The notes below the pieces were generated by a model. It saw nothing but the letters and a program-made list of their open reading frames with translations. It did not search any database and was not told the origin of the DNA. The translations under genes were made by a program, and so were the position numbers. From Pseudomonas mucoides (GTDB lineage: Bacteria; Pseudomonadota; Gammaproteobacteria; Pseudomonadales; Pseudomonadaceae): a stretch of 64,000 bases of DNA. The stretch covers positions 62,001 to 126,000 of the forward strand of contig NZ_JACOPW010000010.1 in assembly GCF_015461845.1 (NCBI RefSeq). Reading direction: 5' to 3'. Positions 25,502-33,470 of this stretch are shown here, one piece after another. The first letter of the stretch is position 1; every line of letters starts with the position of its first letter.

Positions 25502-26616
25502 GCATCGGCGCACCTGATTTCGATCACATGGTTTACGTGCGACTGATCGAGGCCTGCAACCTACATTGCGAGCACTGCTTTATCCCAAACAATCCAAAGC
25601 GGATGAGTTGGGCGCAGATTGAAGCAATTCCGGCTAAGGTCAAAACCTTCGCTGTTCCAGGTAGCACCATCCTGTTTCAAATGCATGGCGGGGAGCCAAC
25701 TCTCGTAGGTGTCGAGTTGATGCGTAAAGTTGTTGTATACCTGCGATCGAATCTTGAGGGATTCAAGGTCGTGTTCTCACTGCAAACAAATCTGATGAAC
25801 TTCGACCTCAGGTGGGCCGACCTCTACAGAGATTTTTTTGACGGCGTTGTAGGCGTTTCTTGGGATCCGGTTATTCGTCGTACCAAGGCCAGCAAGCCTG
25901 GGTCCAATGTAGATTTCGAGGAGCGGTTCTGGCGAAATATGGAATCCCTGCAGAGCGCTGGGCTTGAGCCGTACATGGTGATTACAACCACCAAGATCCT
26001 GATGCAACGGTTCAGAAACCCCTCAGACCTAATCGACTACCTTCGCTCGAAAGGAATCCGTCACGTTCACTTTGAGAGGCTGACTAGGACCGGATATGCA
26101 ATCACCAATTGGGATCGTATCGGTGTGACCAACCGCCAATACAGTCTTTGGATCGCCCGGTTCGCTATGGCTTATTCTCGGTATATCGCGACTCCTCGAG
26201 ATCACTACCAGGATATTCACATATCCCCACTAGACGGCTTGACTGAAAGCGTCCGGAGGCTTCGCAGTGGGCAGCGTGGAGGCTATGGATGCTTGTCTGG
26301 CGCTTGTGATACCCGGTTCCACACCTTTGACGATGGCGGCTACTACAAAGCTTGTACTGCACTCACATCCGAATCAAATAACCGTAACGCCATAGGCAGA
26401 TCTGATGCCCAGCCGACTCGACTAGTTGAGATGCGCGAGGATCGCCAGATTGACTGTTATAGCTGTCAATTCAAGCCAATCTGCAGTTCAGGCTGCATGG
26501 CGACACCAAAAACGGATGAGAGCGGAGAGTGTGCCGGTGGGTTTACCGCGTTCAAGCTCATCAACGAGCAAATGGCTTTGGCTGAGCAGCCATCGCTGAT
26601 TGCAGTCGCGGGATAG
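25498..26616 (+). CDS. radical SAM/SPASM protein 3 with LIAVAG tail
   Basis: This encodes 372 residues from GTG 25498, which overlaps the previous TGA. CNLHCEHC is near residue 19 and MHGGEP near 64. The C-terminal cluster is CYSCQFKPICSSGCM...GECAGG. The protein ends PSLIAVAG; the same tail (LIAVG) closes the unrelated protein at 27238 and radical SAM protein 9. A longer frame to 25357 lies inside the previous gene. Confidence 0.85.
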   Translation: MSIGAPDFDHMVYVRLIEACNLHCEHCFIPNNPKRMSWAQIEAIPAKVKTFAVPGSTILFQMHGGEPTLVGVELMRKVVVYLRSNLEGFKVVFSLQTNLMNFDLRWADLYRDFFDGVVGVSWDPVIRRTKASKPGSNVDFEERFWRNMESLQSAGLEPYMVITTTKILMQRFRNPSDLIDYLRSKGIRHVHFERLTRTGYAITNWDRIGVTNRQYSLWIARFAMAYSRYIATPRDHYQDIHISPLDGLTESVRRLRSGQRGGYGCLSGACDTRFHTFDDGGYYKACTALTSESNNRNAIGRSDAQPTRLVEMREDRQIDCYSCQFKPICSSGCMATPKTDESGECAGGFTAFKLINEQMALAEQPSLIAVAG

Positions 26617-26856
26617 AACCCCTTGGGATCTTGAATAATTCGGTAGTGTCGTTTTGGCTTCGTGATTGGGAAACCTGAATGTACTATCCCGATGTACTCC
26701 CACGTCCACCATTAGCTTGGTGAGCTGGGCGAGACTTCTGGTCGGGAATGGTCAGGACCTCTGAAGTATTGCTACATCCAAGTCCGGTTCCATCGGCAAT
26801 GGGTGAGTAGTCGGTGCCGTATGGGCCGCGTTGATAATCTGGAGAGAAGGCGAATA
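26617..26856. other. 240-base gap before the putative precursor gene
   Basis: There is no convincing gene here. A CCACCATTAGC near 26705-26715 is a weak echo of element A. GGAGAGAAGG at 26842-26851 is a strong ribosome binding site for ATG 26857. The gap probably holds a separate promoter for the precursor. Confidence 0.35.
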
Positions 26857-27231
26857 ATGAGTAAATTTACTCCCAACAGGGTGCTGGCTACTTTGGCCGT
26901 GAGCGCGATCGCGGTAGCGGCGTTCAACAGCGTTGAAACCAGATTCACAATCAACGAGACCCAGGCCGAACTGGAAGCTGACCACAACGTCGCCCAGATG
27001 CGGAAGCTGCTCGAAATGAACCCGATCAAGCCAATGGTAGAGCGGCATGCTGACACTCTGAACAGCGTCGTTAAGCACGAGGCCGTCCCGCGGATCAACA
27101 ACATGCTTCTGGCCGCTACAGCAACCGCCAAGGACATGGACTCCACGAACGTCGGCAATTGGGGCTATTGCCATAGTGCATGCCATGGCGCATGTCACGG
27201 TGCATGTCACGGTGCACGAGGCTGGCGCTAA
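26857..27231 (+). CDS. putative RiPP-like precursor with Cys-His repeat C-terminus
   Basis: This encodes 124 residues. A hydrophobic N-terminal segment (LATLAVSAIAVAAF, about residues 9-22) could be a signal or membrane anchor. A helical, charged middle (about 25-95) is leader-like. The end reads NVGNWGY followed by CHSA-CHGA-CHGA-CHGA and RGWR. The repeats are also tandem at DNA level (four 12-base units, 27169-27216). A C-terminal Cys/His-repeat core after a long leader, inside a block of ten radical SAM/SPASM enzymes, is what a ribosomally made modified peptide would look like. The repeats could also bind metal. No family is recognised. Confidence 0.7.
   Translation: MSKFTPNRVLATLAVSAIAVAAFNSVETRFTINETQAELEADHNVAQMRKLLEMNPIKPMVERHADTLNSVVKHEAVPRINNMLLAATATAKDMDSTNVGNWGYCHSACHGACHGACHGARGWR
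27169..27216 (+). repeat. Four 12-base tandem units encoding CH(S/G)A
   Basis: Units TGCCATAGTGCA, TGCCATGGCGCA, TGTCACGGTGCA and TGTCACGGTGCA. The last two are identical, suggesting recent expansion by slippage; the first two use different Cys and His codons, suggesting selection for the encoded peptide. Confidence 0.9.
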
Positions 27232-27237
27232 GGCAAT

Positions 27238-28734
27238 ATGAACATGACCCCCCCTGAATCGACCCAAACTGATGACGCAGCTGCCCTGACGGGCTCTCAT
27301 TTGCCGGAGTCTGCAACCACTGTGGCTGACAATGTAGACATACCCACCCAGGTCAGCGACGACCAGGTTGACGAATCGATACCCGAAGAATTTCGGTACA
27401 ACCTTGTGTTCAACAAGAAGGTGTCTGAGCTTCGTGCGCTGTTCGAGGAGCAGCATCGTCAGATCCGGGAGGAGGGTGCTGAAAAGCCAAAACGCGACGT
27501 TGCTTATCAATCTGTGATCTGTGACGAGCAGTTGAATCAGATTCCACTTGACGCCCGCTCCATTGGCCTGCTTGTTCAAGCTGATGACCAAAACCCTGCA
27601 ATGCTGAGCGAAAACTTTGAGTTCAGCCTTATCCTCGCTATGGGATCGTCATCGCCTGGCACAATTGATGTGCCTTTTGACACGTCGGTGGATACGCGTG
27701 AAATCCTCTACCAGGCTGAGTCTGCTGGTTTTGGGGTTAATCTACTTCCCCCGGCGAACGCTACGGTTATTAATGCCGAGGTTGAGGCATATTGTGACCT
27801 CATTCGTGATTACGGTCGGATCTCGTTGCATGGCCAGAGCTGCAATATCCGGGTGTCGCCGATCGATGGTTACATGGAGTACCTGCTGTACGCAGAGCTT
27901 GGCTACAAACCAAAGGTCATCTCCACCGACGAGATGATGAACTTGCTCTACACCGATACCATGCCCGAAGTCGTTATGGATCATGTTAAAGCGTGCATCG
28001 CGGAGGTCGTGATTGAAGTCCTAGGCCCGGACTTCATGAAAGACCTCGTTGTAAACACTGTAAAAGCCCTGCACCTGAAGGATTTACAGTTCATGGAAGC
28101 TCGGGCCAGTATCCTTGAAGCTGAGTTGGATACCCGCACTCCGTTTCCAAACATGATTCGCATCCTGGCTGAGGCTACGGGGCTTCGCGGTGCCGACGCG
28201 GCCGGATTACTGTTCGAGCTTAAGAACGCAATCCACACAGTGCTCGATAAGTACCTACCATCTGACCCAGTAGTAGAACCAGAGCCCGAAAATTCCACCG
28301 CCTCCAGTGCTGAAGTTAAGAATGCAGATGGAGTTCAGCAGGTCGACCCAGAGGAAAAAGTACCTGCAGAGGATTCAGGTATGCGCGTTCGAGCTCCTAA
28401 TACCAAGCAAGCGGATTTGGCCAAAGCTTTGTGCCTGATGGCTAGTTCTGTTGCTGGAGGCCCTGACGCTCTCAAAGCTGTTTGGGCTTCCATCGAGTCT
28501 GCGACTCAGCTCGATCAGCGGATCAACCTTGACCGTGAAACCACCCTCCCAAGTTTGGCTGCAGGTCGTGTAGCTGATGCTCTTGGTGTTGCACCAAAGG
28601 TCGCTGCCTTGGCTGCAGGTGAGCTTGCGACACTTCTTCAGGTTGTTCTCGAAGCTGGCGGTGCTATAGAGCCGCCACCACCACCTGCCACGCCCAAGCC
28701 CACCCCACCCAGTGGCTTGATCGCTGTCGGTTAA
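27238..28734 (+). CDS. unknown protein with Pro-rich linker and LIAVG tail
   Basis: This encodes 498 residues, starting 7 bases after the precursor. An acidic disordered N-terminus (to about 50) is followed by a globular core (about 55-345), an Asn/Glu/Pro linker, a small helical domain (about 385-470), PPPPPATPKPTPP and the terminal SGLIAVG. No enzyme motif is recognised. Its place right after the precursor and the tail shared with two radical SAM proteins suggest a scaffold, carrier or second substrate. That is inference. Confidence 0.65.
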   Translation: MNMTPPESTQTDDAAALTGSHLPESATTVADNVDIPTQVSDDQVDESIPEEFRYNLVFNKKVSELRALFEEQHRQIREEGAEKPKRDVAYQSVICDEQLNQIPLDARSIGLLVQADDQNPAMLSENFEFSLILAMGSSSPGTIDVPFDTSVDTREILYQAESAGFGVNLLPPANATVINAEVEAYCDLIRDYGRISLHGQSCNIRVSPIDGYMEYLLYAELGYKPKVISTDEMMNLLYTDTMPEVVMDHVKACIAEVVIEVLGPDFMKDLVVNTVKALHLKDLQFMEARASILEAELDTRTPFPNMIRILAEATGLRGADAAGLLFELKNAIHTVLDKYLPSDPVVEPEPENSTASSAEVKNADGVQQVDPEEKVPAEDSGMRVRAPNTKQADLAKALCLMASSVAGGPDALKAVWASIESATQLDQRINLDRETTLPSLAAGRVADALGVAPKVAALAAGELATLLQVVLEAGGAIEPPPPPATPKPTPPSGLIAVG

Positions 28735-28776
28735 GTCCCGGCTGGCAGCAGTAAGCTGCCAGCCTATGAGGCATGC

Positions 28777-29835
28777 ATGCGCTCAGAAGCTATCGGATTC
28801 ATCAACGTAACCCGACAGTGCAATGTTGACTGCAAGCGGTGCTATCTCACTGAGGAGCACCGGGCCATTAAAGAGCGGTTGCCGGTCGCCACACTCCAGC
28901 AATTCCTCCAGTCATCATTTTGGGCAGACCGAGACTGCACCCTCATTTGGGAGGGTGGCGAGCCTTCAGTGATTGGGCCGCAGGCGATGCAACTTTTAGT
29001 TGATACAGCCCGTCGCCTGCTGCCAAGCGCAAGGCAGACCATGGTTACAAACTGCTTTTCAGTGCCAGACTGGCTATTGGCAATGGTTCATGAAGAGTTT
29101 GATGGGCTGGTCGAAACTACCTATGCACTTGGCAACAAATTCAACCTGGCCGGATCTGAAGTCATCTATCAGGAACGGTTTCTTTCCGGCCTCAACAAGT
29201 TCTGGTCCGCTGGGGTCCCTTGCGTTGTCAACGTTGAGCTCAATGCAGAGACGGTTCAGGCTGGAGCGGATGCCCTTGTGGATGTCATGCTTCAAAGTGA
29301 ATGCAAGGTATGGGAGTTCGACATTTCTGTCGACTTCGCTTCATTCTTGAAGACACCCGTATATCACCCCGCCAGTACGCCGGCATTACCGCTCACTGTT
29401 CCATACCAGAAAGCCTGGTCATTCCTCGCAGATCTAAGGGAGCGGCATTATGCACGGCTGACTCGGGCCGGCATCACAATTGGTGTGTTCGAGCAGAATC
29501 CTGATGCGGGCAACCTTCAGTTCAATGTGCTTTCCGAGGATCGGTTCCTAACCCTGAATCCAGACGGCACAGTCACTACCAACCCGCTGTACTCTGACCT
29601 CGAAGGCACCATACTCGGTGATCTGCACGTTAGTTCGCTCGACTCCATGATTATTTCACGAAACCGGCTATCCCGAATTTCCCATGAGCGCAGAAGAATT
29701 AGGGCTTGTCACGGGTGTGAGCATGTCAGCTATTGCGGTGGCGGACCGGCGCATGTGCCTGTTTTTGATGGCTCGGGCGAGTGTGCCGGCGGACTCAGCA
29801 TCTGGAATTCTTCGTTGAGGATGCAAAGTGCATAA
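28777..29835 (+). CDS. radical SAM/SPASM protein 4
   Basis: This encodes 352 residues. CNVDCKRC is near residue 15 and WEGGEP near 60. The C-terminal cluster is CHGCEHVSYCGGGP...GECAGG. It is the shortest of the ten and has lost part of the first SPASM cysteine set (VTTNPLYSD in place of a Cys-containing strand), so it may hold fewer auxiliary clusters. GAGG lies 6 bases before ATG 28777. It overlaps the next gene by 8 bases. Confidence 0.85.
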   Translation: MRSEAIGFINVTRQCNVDCKRCYLTEEHRAIKERLPVATLQQFLQSSFWADRDCTLIWEGGEPSVIGPQAMQLLVDTARRLLPSARQTMVTNCFSVPDWLLAMVHEEFDGLVETTYALGNKFNLAGSEVIYQERFLSGLNKFWSAGVPCVVNVELNAETVQAGADALVDVMLQSECKVWEFDISVDFASFLKTPVYHPASTPALPLTVPYQKAWSFLADLRERHYARLTRAGITIGVFEQNPDAGNLQFNVLSEDRFLTLNPDGTVTTNPLYSDLEGTILGDLHVSSLDSMIISRNRLSRISHERRRIRACHGCEHVSYCGGGPAHVPVFDGSGECAGGLSIWNSSLRMQSA

Positions 29836-31564
29836 GGCGTCTCGTGTAAACCAAGCAAACATCAGCATCACCGCGACCAGGTGGTGTAACCGGCGCTGCA
29901 CCCACTGTTATATCGACCCAGCTGAGCTGGGAAATCCGACGCAAATGGACGAGGCTGTATTCAGATCTGTCTTTGACAGTGTTGCTCAGCTCGTTGCGTT
30001 GGATACTGGTCTAGAGGAAGTGGAGTGGGAGTTGATCGGGGGGGAGATTACAAAGCTCCCCGTTGCATACTGGGAGCGAAACCTTCCCTATGCTTTGAAT
30101 AAGTGCCGTGAATTCAATGCTGGCTTCAAAACGCCAGGATCTATCAATGTCCTGACGAATCTGATATTTGCCAACGATAAGCATCGGAGCGAGTACGTCG
30201 ACCTGTTCAACACCTATGGTGACTGGCCAGAGATGGCGATCTATACATCCTGGGAACCCGACACAAATCGTTTTGGCAAAAACATGAAGCTCATGGGGCC
30301 CTGGGCTGAAACTGTGCGCGCGATCAAAGCCAAGCAGAAGATTCTCGATGTGATTCTTACGAAGACCACCGTGGCGATGGGTCCAGATTACTTACTAGAA
30401 ACGTTTCTGCCGCTCGGCATAACCGACTTCAGCATCAAGATGATAAGCCCTTACGGCTCGGGGAGGGCTTTTTGGCAGCCAAATATGGTGTCTTTCAAGG
30501 AGATGAGTGACTACCTATGTCGACTCTTTGATATTGCGCCACCCGGAATCACCTTCACCCCCGCCGATGAAATGTCAGGAGCCGTTTTCCGCGGAACAAG
30601 CTATCAGTGCATCGGCAATTTTCGATACGATTTAGCTGTGGAGCCTGACGGGTTGACTACATTCAACGCTAATCAAACGACAGCTGAAGCAGCCCTTGGC
30701 GAGCGTAAGATTTATGTTGGTGATGATGATTGGGCTTACCGGGTCCTTGCAGACAACACTCAAGAGCTAGATAACAAGCTATCTAAGTACCACAGCTATT
30801 GTTTCCAATGTGAATTCCACTCTGCGTGTGCTGGCGGCTGGTACCACTACAGGGTAGCCGAGCCAGCCGATGTCCGGCCATGGGATAAAGGAGATTGTCC
30901 AGGCTACAAGCAGTTATGGACAAAGGTTAAGGATCGACACGGTTCGTTTGATCCTGTGCAGGCCAGGCATAGCTCGGAAATGCAATCGATGATGATGAGC
31001 GCTAAGGCTCAGCCCCCTTCTGAAGTCTTCCATGAGGAGGCGGTAGGGGTTGCAGGGACATTCTCAGATTGGCTGAAGCAAACCCGCGGAGCAAAAGTAA
31101 ACGTGCGTGCATCGAGCAGTTTCGATAAGCCGTTGATCCAGCGACTGTGGGCTTATCAAGGTGTAGGGACGGCCACGATGATCCAGCAGGCTGAGATACA
31201 CCTGCTAACAGCTACGGAGCAGCGCGTGCTCTTCGAGCACCTGGTGTATCAAGATCTATCCGCGGTTTCGGTACCTTCAGAGGCTTTATGGAGTTGGGTT
31301 GACGCCAATGGCGGTGATCCATTGGCCGACCTGCTTGCAAGAGCTGAGGTTGACCTAGAGTCTAGCGGGCTGTGCCACACAGACATATTGGTGGCCGGAC
31401 ACAATACCGAACTTGTCCGCTGGGTGCTCAAGTACCCGCGCCTTTCGCATTCTGGCGAGTCGAATAATGAGCGGCACCCACTCGTACAGCAGCTCGCGCA
31501 CCACCTTCAGCTTGAAGCACGAGCCAAAGACAGAATTGCAAGGCGTCGGCATAACCTTAGCTGA
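29828..31564 (+). CDS. radical SAM/SPASM protein 5, long form
   Basis: This encodes 578 residues from GTG 29828 (GAGG upstream). CNRRCTHC is near residue 21; the usual GGEP is replaced by GGEI. The SPASM-like cluster is CFQCEFHSACAGGW. A C-terminal extension of about 190 residues (QRLWAYQGVG... onward) is shared in pattern with proteins 6 and 7, so the three are paralogues with a common extra domain. A strong terminator follows. Confidence 0.85.
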   Translation: MHKASRVNQANISITATRWCNRRCTHCYIDPAELGNPTQMDEAVFRSVFDSVAQLVALDTGLEEVEWELIGGEITKLPVAYWERNLPYALNKCREFNAGFKTPGSINVLTNLIFANDKHRSEYVDLFNTYGDWPEMAIYTSWEPDTNRFGKNMKLMGPWAETVRAIKAKQKILDVILTKTTVAMGPDYLLETFLPLGITDFSIKMISPYGSGRAFWQPNMVSFKEMSDYLCRLFDIAPPGITFTPADEMSGAVFRGTSYQCIGNFRYDLAVEPDGLTTFNANQTTAEAALGERKIYVGDDDWAYRVLADNTQELDNKLSKYHSYCFQCEFHSACAGGWYHYRVAEPADVRPWDKGDCPGYKQLWTKVKDRHGSFDPVQARHSSEMQSMMMSAKAQPPSEVFHEEAVGVAGTFSDWLKQTRGAKVNVRASSSFDKPLIQRLWAYQGVGTATMIQQAEIHLLTATEQRVLFEHLVYQDLSAVSVPSEALWSWVDANGGDPLADLLARAEVDLESSGLCHTDILVAGHNTELVRWVLKYPRLSHSGESNNERHPLVQQLAHHLQLEARAKDRIARRRHNLS

Positions 31565-31570
31565 ACCTAG

Positions 31571-31597
31571 ACCGCTTTAATGGAGCGGTTTTTTTTT
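31571..31597 (+). terminator. Strong intrinsic terminator within the radical SAM locus
   Basis: ACCGCT-TTAATGG-AGCGGT followed by nine Ts. It ends the first radical SAM operon (23163-31564). Confidence 0.92.
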
Positions 31598-31609
31598 GCA
31601 GAACGGCCG

Positions 31610-31640
31610 AAATGGGGCAGTCCCCTCCCACTATTAGGGT
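31610..31640 (+). promoter_or_regulatory. Promoter-like element A, second radical SAM operon
   Basis: AAATGGGGCAGTCC (31610-31623) and TCCCACTATTAGGGT (31626-31640) directly precede ATG 31641. It sits 13 bases after a terminator, the place where a promoter is required. It is nearly identical to the copy at 8943. Confidence 0.75.
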
Positions 31641-33470
31641 ATGAATATCCAACCCTTCGCCCTTCCGCGTAACCGCTCAATTGAGATGATGTCGACGACC
31701 ATATCGACCAACCTCAATTGCAATCTGGCGTGCCAACACTGTTACATCCAGCCAGAGCTGCTCCGACGTAAAGAGTACATCGACGAAGCGACCTTTCGGC
31801 GGGCGGTGGAGGTCATCATTGAAGCCTTCCATCTAGATCAGTCCGTTACCTACCTACACCTGGACGTACTTGGGGGGGAAGCCACCCTCATGCCTTTTGA
31901 GTTCTGGCAGCGAAACCTCCCTTGGGTGCTTGGCCAGATTGATGAGATGAACAGGATTGGTATTCAGACAGAATTCACCTTTTGTTCAAATCTGATGTGG
32001 AAGGACGATCGGTATCTAGGTCTCCTTCGTGAGTTCAAGGGGCACCCCGCAATGGATATTGCGATCCCCTTTGAGGGACCTGAGAGTGGGCGGTTCGGAA
32101 GAGGCATGGCCATCCTGCCTAAGTACCTCAAGCGTATAGAAGCCTTGGGCGACTGCAACATGCTCAACCTGGTGCTTGTAATGGGGCAGGGTCTAATTGA
32201 TCTTGGGCCTGAGTACATCATCGAAACGTTCGTGAAGCGGGGCGTTACCGACGCAACCTGCGACATGATTTTTCCATGGGGTTCAGGGAAGGCGTATTTC
32301 GATCGAGCCCAACCTCAGTACCAGGACGTTGCCGAGTACATTTCGACACTGGCTCGGCTGGGCAAGCAATATGGATTGACGGTCGATCACCTGGACGACA
32401 TGAAAAAGTCGTTACGTACGCTGTCACGGTCCCAGAACACGCTTAACGATGCTTACGAGTTCCACTGGGACCAGAGAGGGGAGCTTTCGCTCAATCCCAA
32501 TCAGACCGGCACAGAGGCGCTCAAGCCCTACATAAATCTAAATGCGCACGATGCGAATGCTGCACTGAAAGTTGTTTGGGGTAACAACAGTGAGCTCGAT
32601 AACAAGCTCAGCTACGAGCACGACTTCTGCCGTGACTGCCAATACCTGCAGGCGTGTAATTCCGGGTGGTATCCACACAAGGATTTACCGCCTGAAACCG
32701 TTCGGTCGTTCATGCAGAGTTCAGATGACAGCTTCAGCTGCCCAGGTTTTTTCCAGCTTTGGGAGTCACAGGCGAGTGAGAATTTTGATCCGTTAGGTGT
32801 AAGCAAGTACGCCAACGTCCGCCGTATTAAGCGAGCTCAACTCAGGAAGCAAGCTGTTGCGGATAACTCTGCTCCGCTGCGCGAGGCTGACTACACGTGC
32901 GATTACGAAGGTTATTTCGAGGCCGTGAAGGGGGCGACTCGAGTCCTACTGGAACCGATTGATATGTTCGGCTGCACCCCCCGCCAGCGCTTGTGGTTCT
33001 ACGATCGCCTGCAGAAACAGATCCTCCTGCCGGACGGCAGCCTGGATGGTTTCGATGAGCGCTATTCGATTCTGGCTCACCATCTGGCAGGTAATTACCA
33101 CTCGATTGCATTCAGTGACGAGCTGGTATGGGCGGCACTCAGGTCAGGTCCCACGACGCCATTGTCCCGCTATGTCATCGACGCTCTATCACTCTCTTCG
33201 TGGGCAGAACTTCCTATTGACGTCTTGGGCGGTAGCACCCGGCAAAGCTCCGGCCTAGAGGTTTCCCATAAGTTCGAGGATCTGCTCATTTGGGCCCTGT
33301 TCCGACGTCCACCGCCTGACATTCTTGCCTTGGCCTTCGCTCGGCGGCCGGCGGTGATAACTGAAGAGTCAGCCAGTTTCCTTCGTCGAATTTCAACAGT
33401 CGCAAGAGCGATTGGCGGTCGTGAACTCGGCATTGATCACAACGAACCTTCGCTAGACGGTGCCGCATGA
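31641..33470 (+). CDS. radical SAM/SPASM protein 6, long form
   Basis: This encodes 609 residues. CNLACQHCYIQPELL is near residue 29; GGEA replaces GGEP. The cluster is CRDCQYLQACNSGW. The C-terminal extension begins RQRLWFYDRLQKQI (about 435) and matches proteins 5 and 7 in pattern. ATG 31641 follows element A with no Shine-Dalgarno sequence in between, so translation may be leaderless. It overlaps the next gene by 4 bases (ATGA). Confidence 0.85.
   Translation: MNIQPFALPRNRSIEMMSTTISTNLNCNLACQHCYIQPELLRRKEYIDEATFRRAVEVIIEAFHLDQSVTYLHLDVLGGEATLMPFEFWQRNLPWVLGQIDEMNRIGIQTEFTFCSNLMWKDDRYLGLLREFKGHPAMDIAIPFEGPESGRFGRGMAILPKYLKRIEALGDCNMLNLVLVMGQGLIDLGPEYIIETFVKRGVTDATCDMIFPWGSGKAYFDRAQPQYQDVAEYISTLARLGKQYGLTVDHLDDMKKSLRTLSRSQNTLNDAYEFHWDQRGELSLNPNQTGTEALKPYINLNAHDANAALKVVWGNNSELDNKLSYEHDFCRDCQYLQACNSGWYPHKDLPPETVRSFMQSSDDSFSCPGFFQLWESQASENFDPLGVSKYANVRRIKRAQLRKQAVADNSAPLREADYTCDYEGYFEAVKGATRVLLEPIDMFGCTPRQRLWFYDRLQKQILLPDGSLDGFDERYSILAHHLAGNYHSIAFSDELVWAALRSGPTTPLSRYVIDALSLSSWAELPIDVLGGSTRQSSGLEVSHKFEDLLIWALFRRPPPDILALAFARRPAVITEESASFLRRISTVARAIGGRELGIDHNEPSLDGAA

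Noticed and set aside
27169..27216. Tandem 12-base units as a CRISPR-like or minisatellite array
   Set aside because: Units are too short, have no spacers and keep the reading frame of the encoded CH(S/G)A peptide.
27166..27216. CHSACH/CHGACH read as CX3CH c-type haem motifs
   Set aside because: The motifs overlap so that each Cys would serve two sites, and there is no cytochrome maturation gene or cytochrome context.
26752..27591. Long minus-strand frame (279 codons) opposite the precursor and the following gene
   Set aside because: It is antisense to two well-placed genes, has no ribosome binding site, and its Cys/Met/Thr-rich repeats are the reverse reading of the CHGA units.
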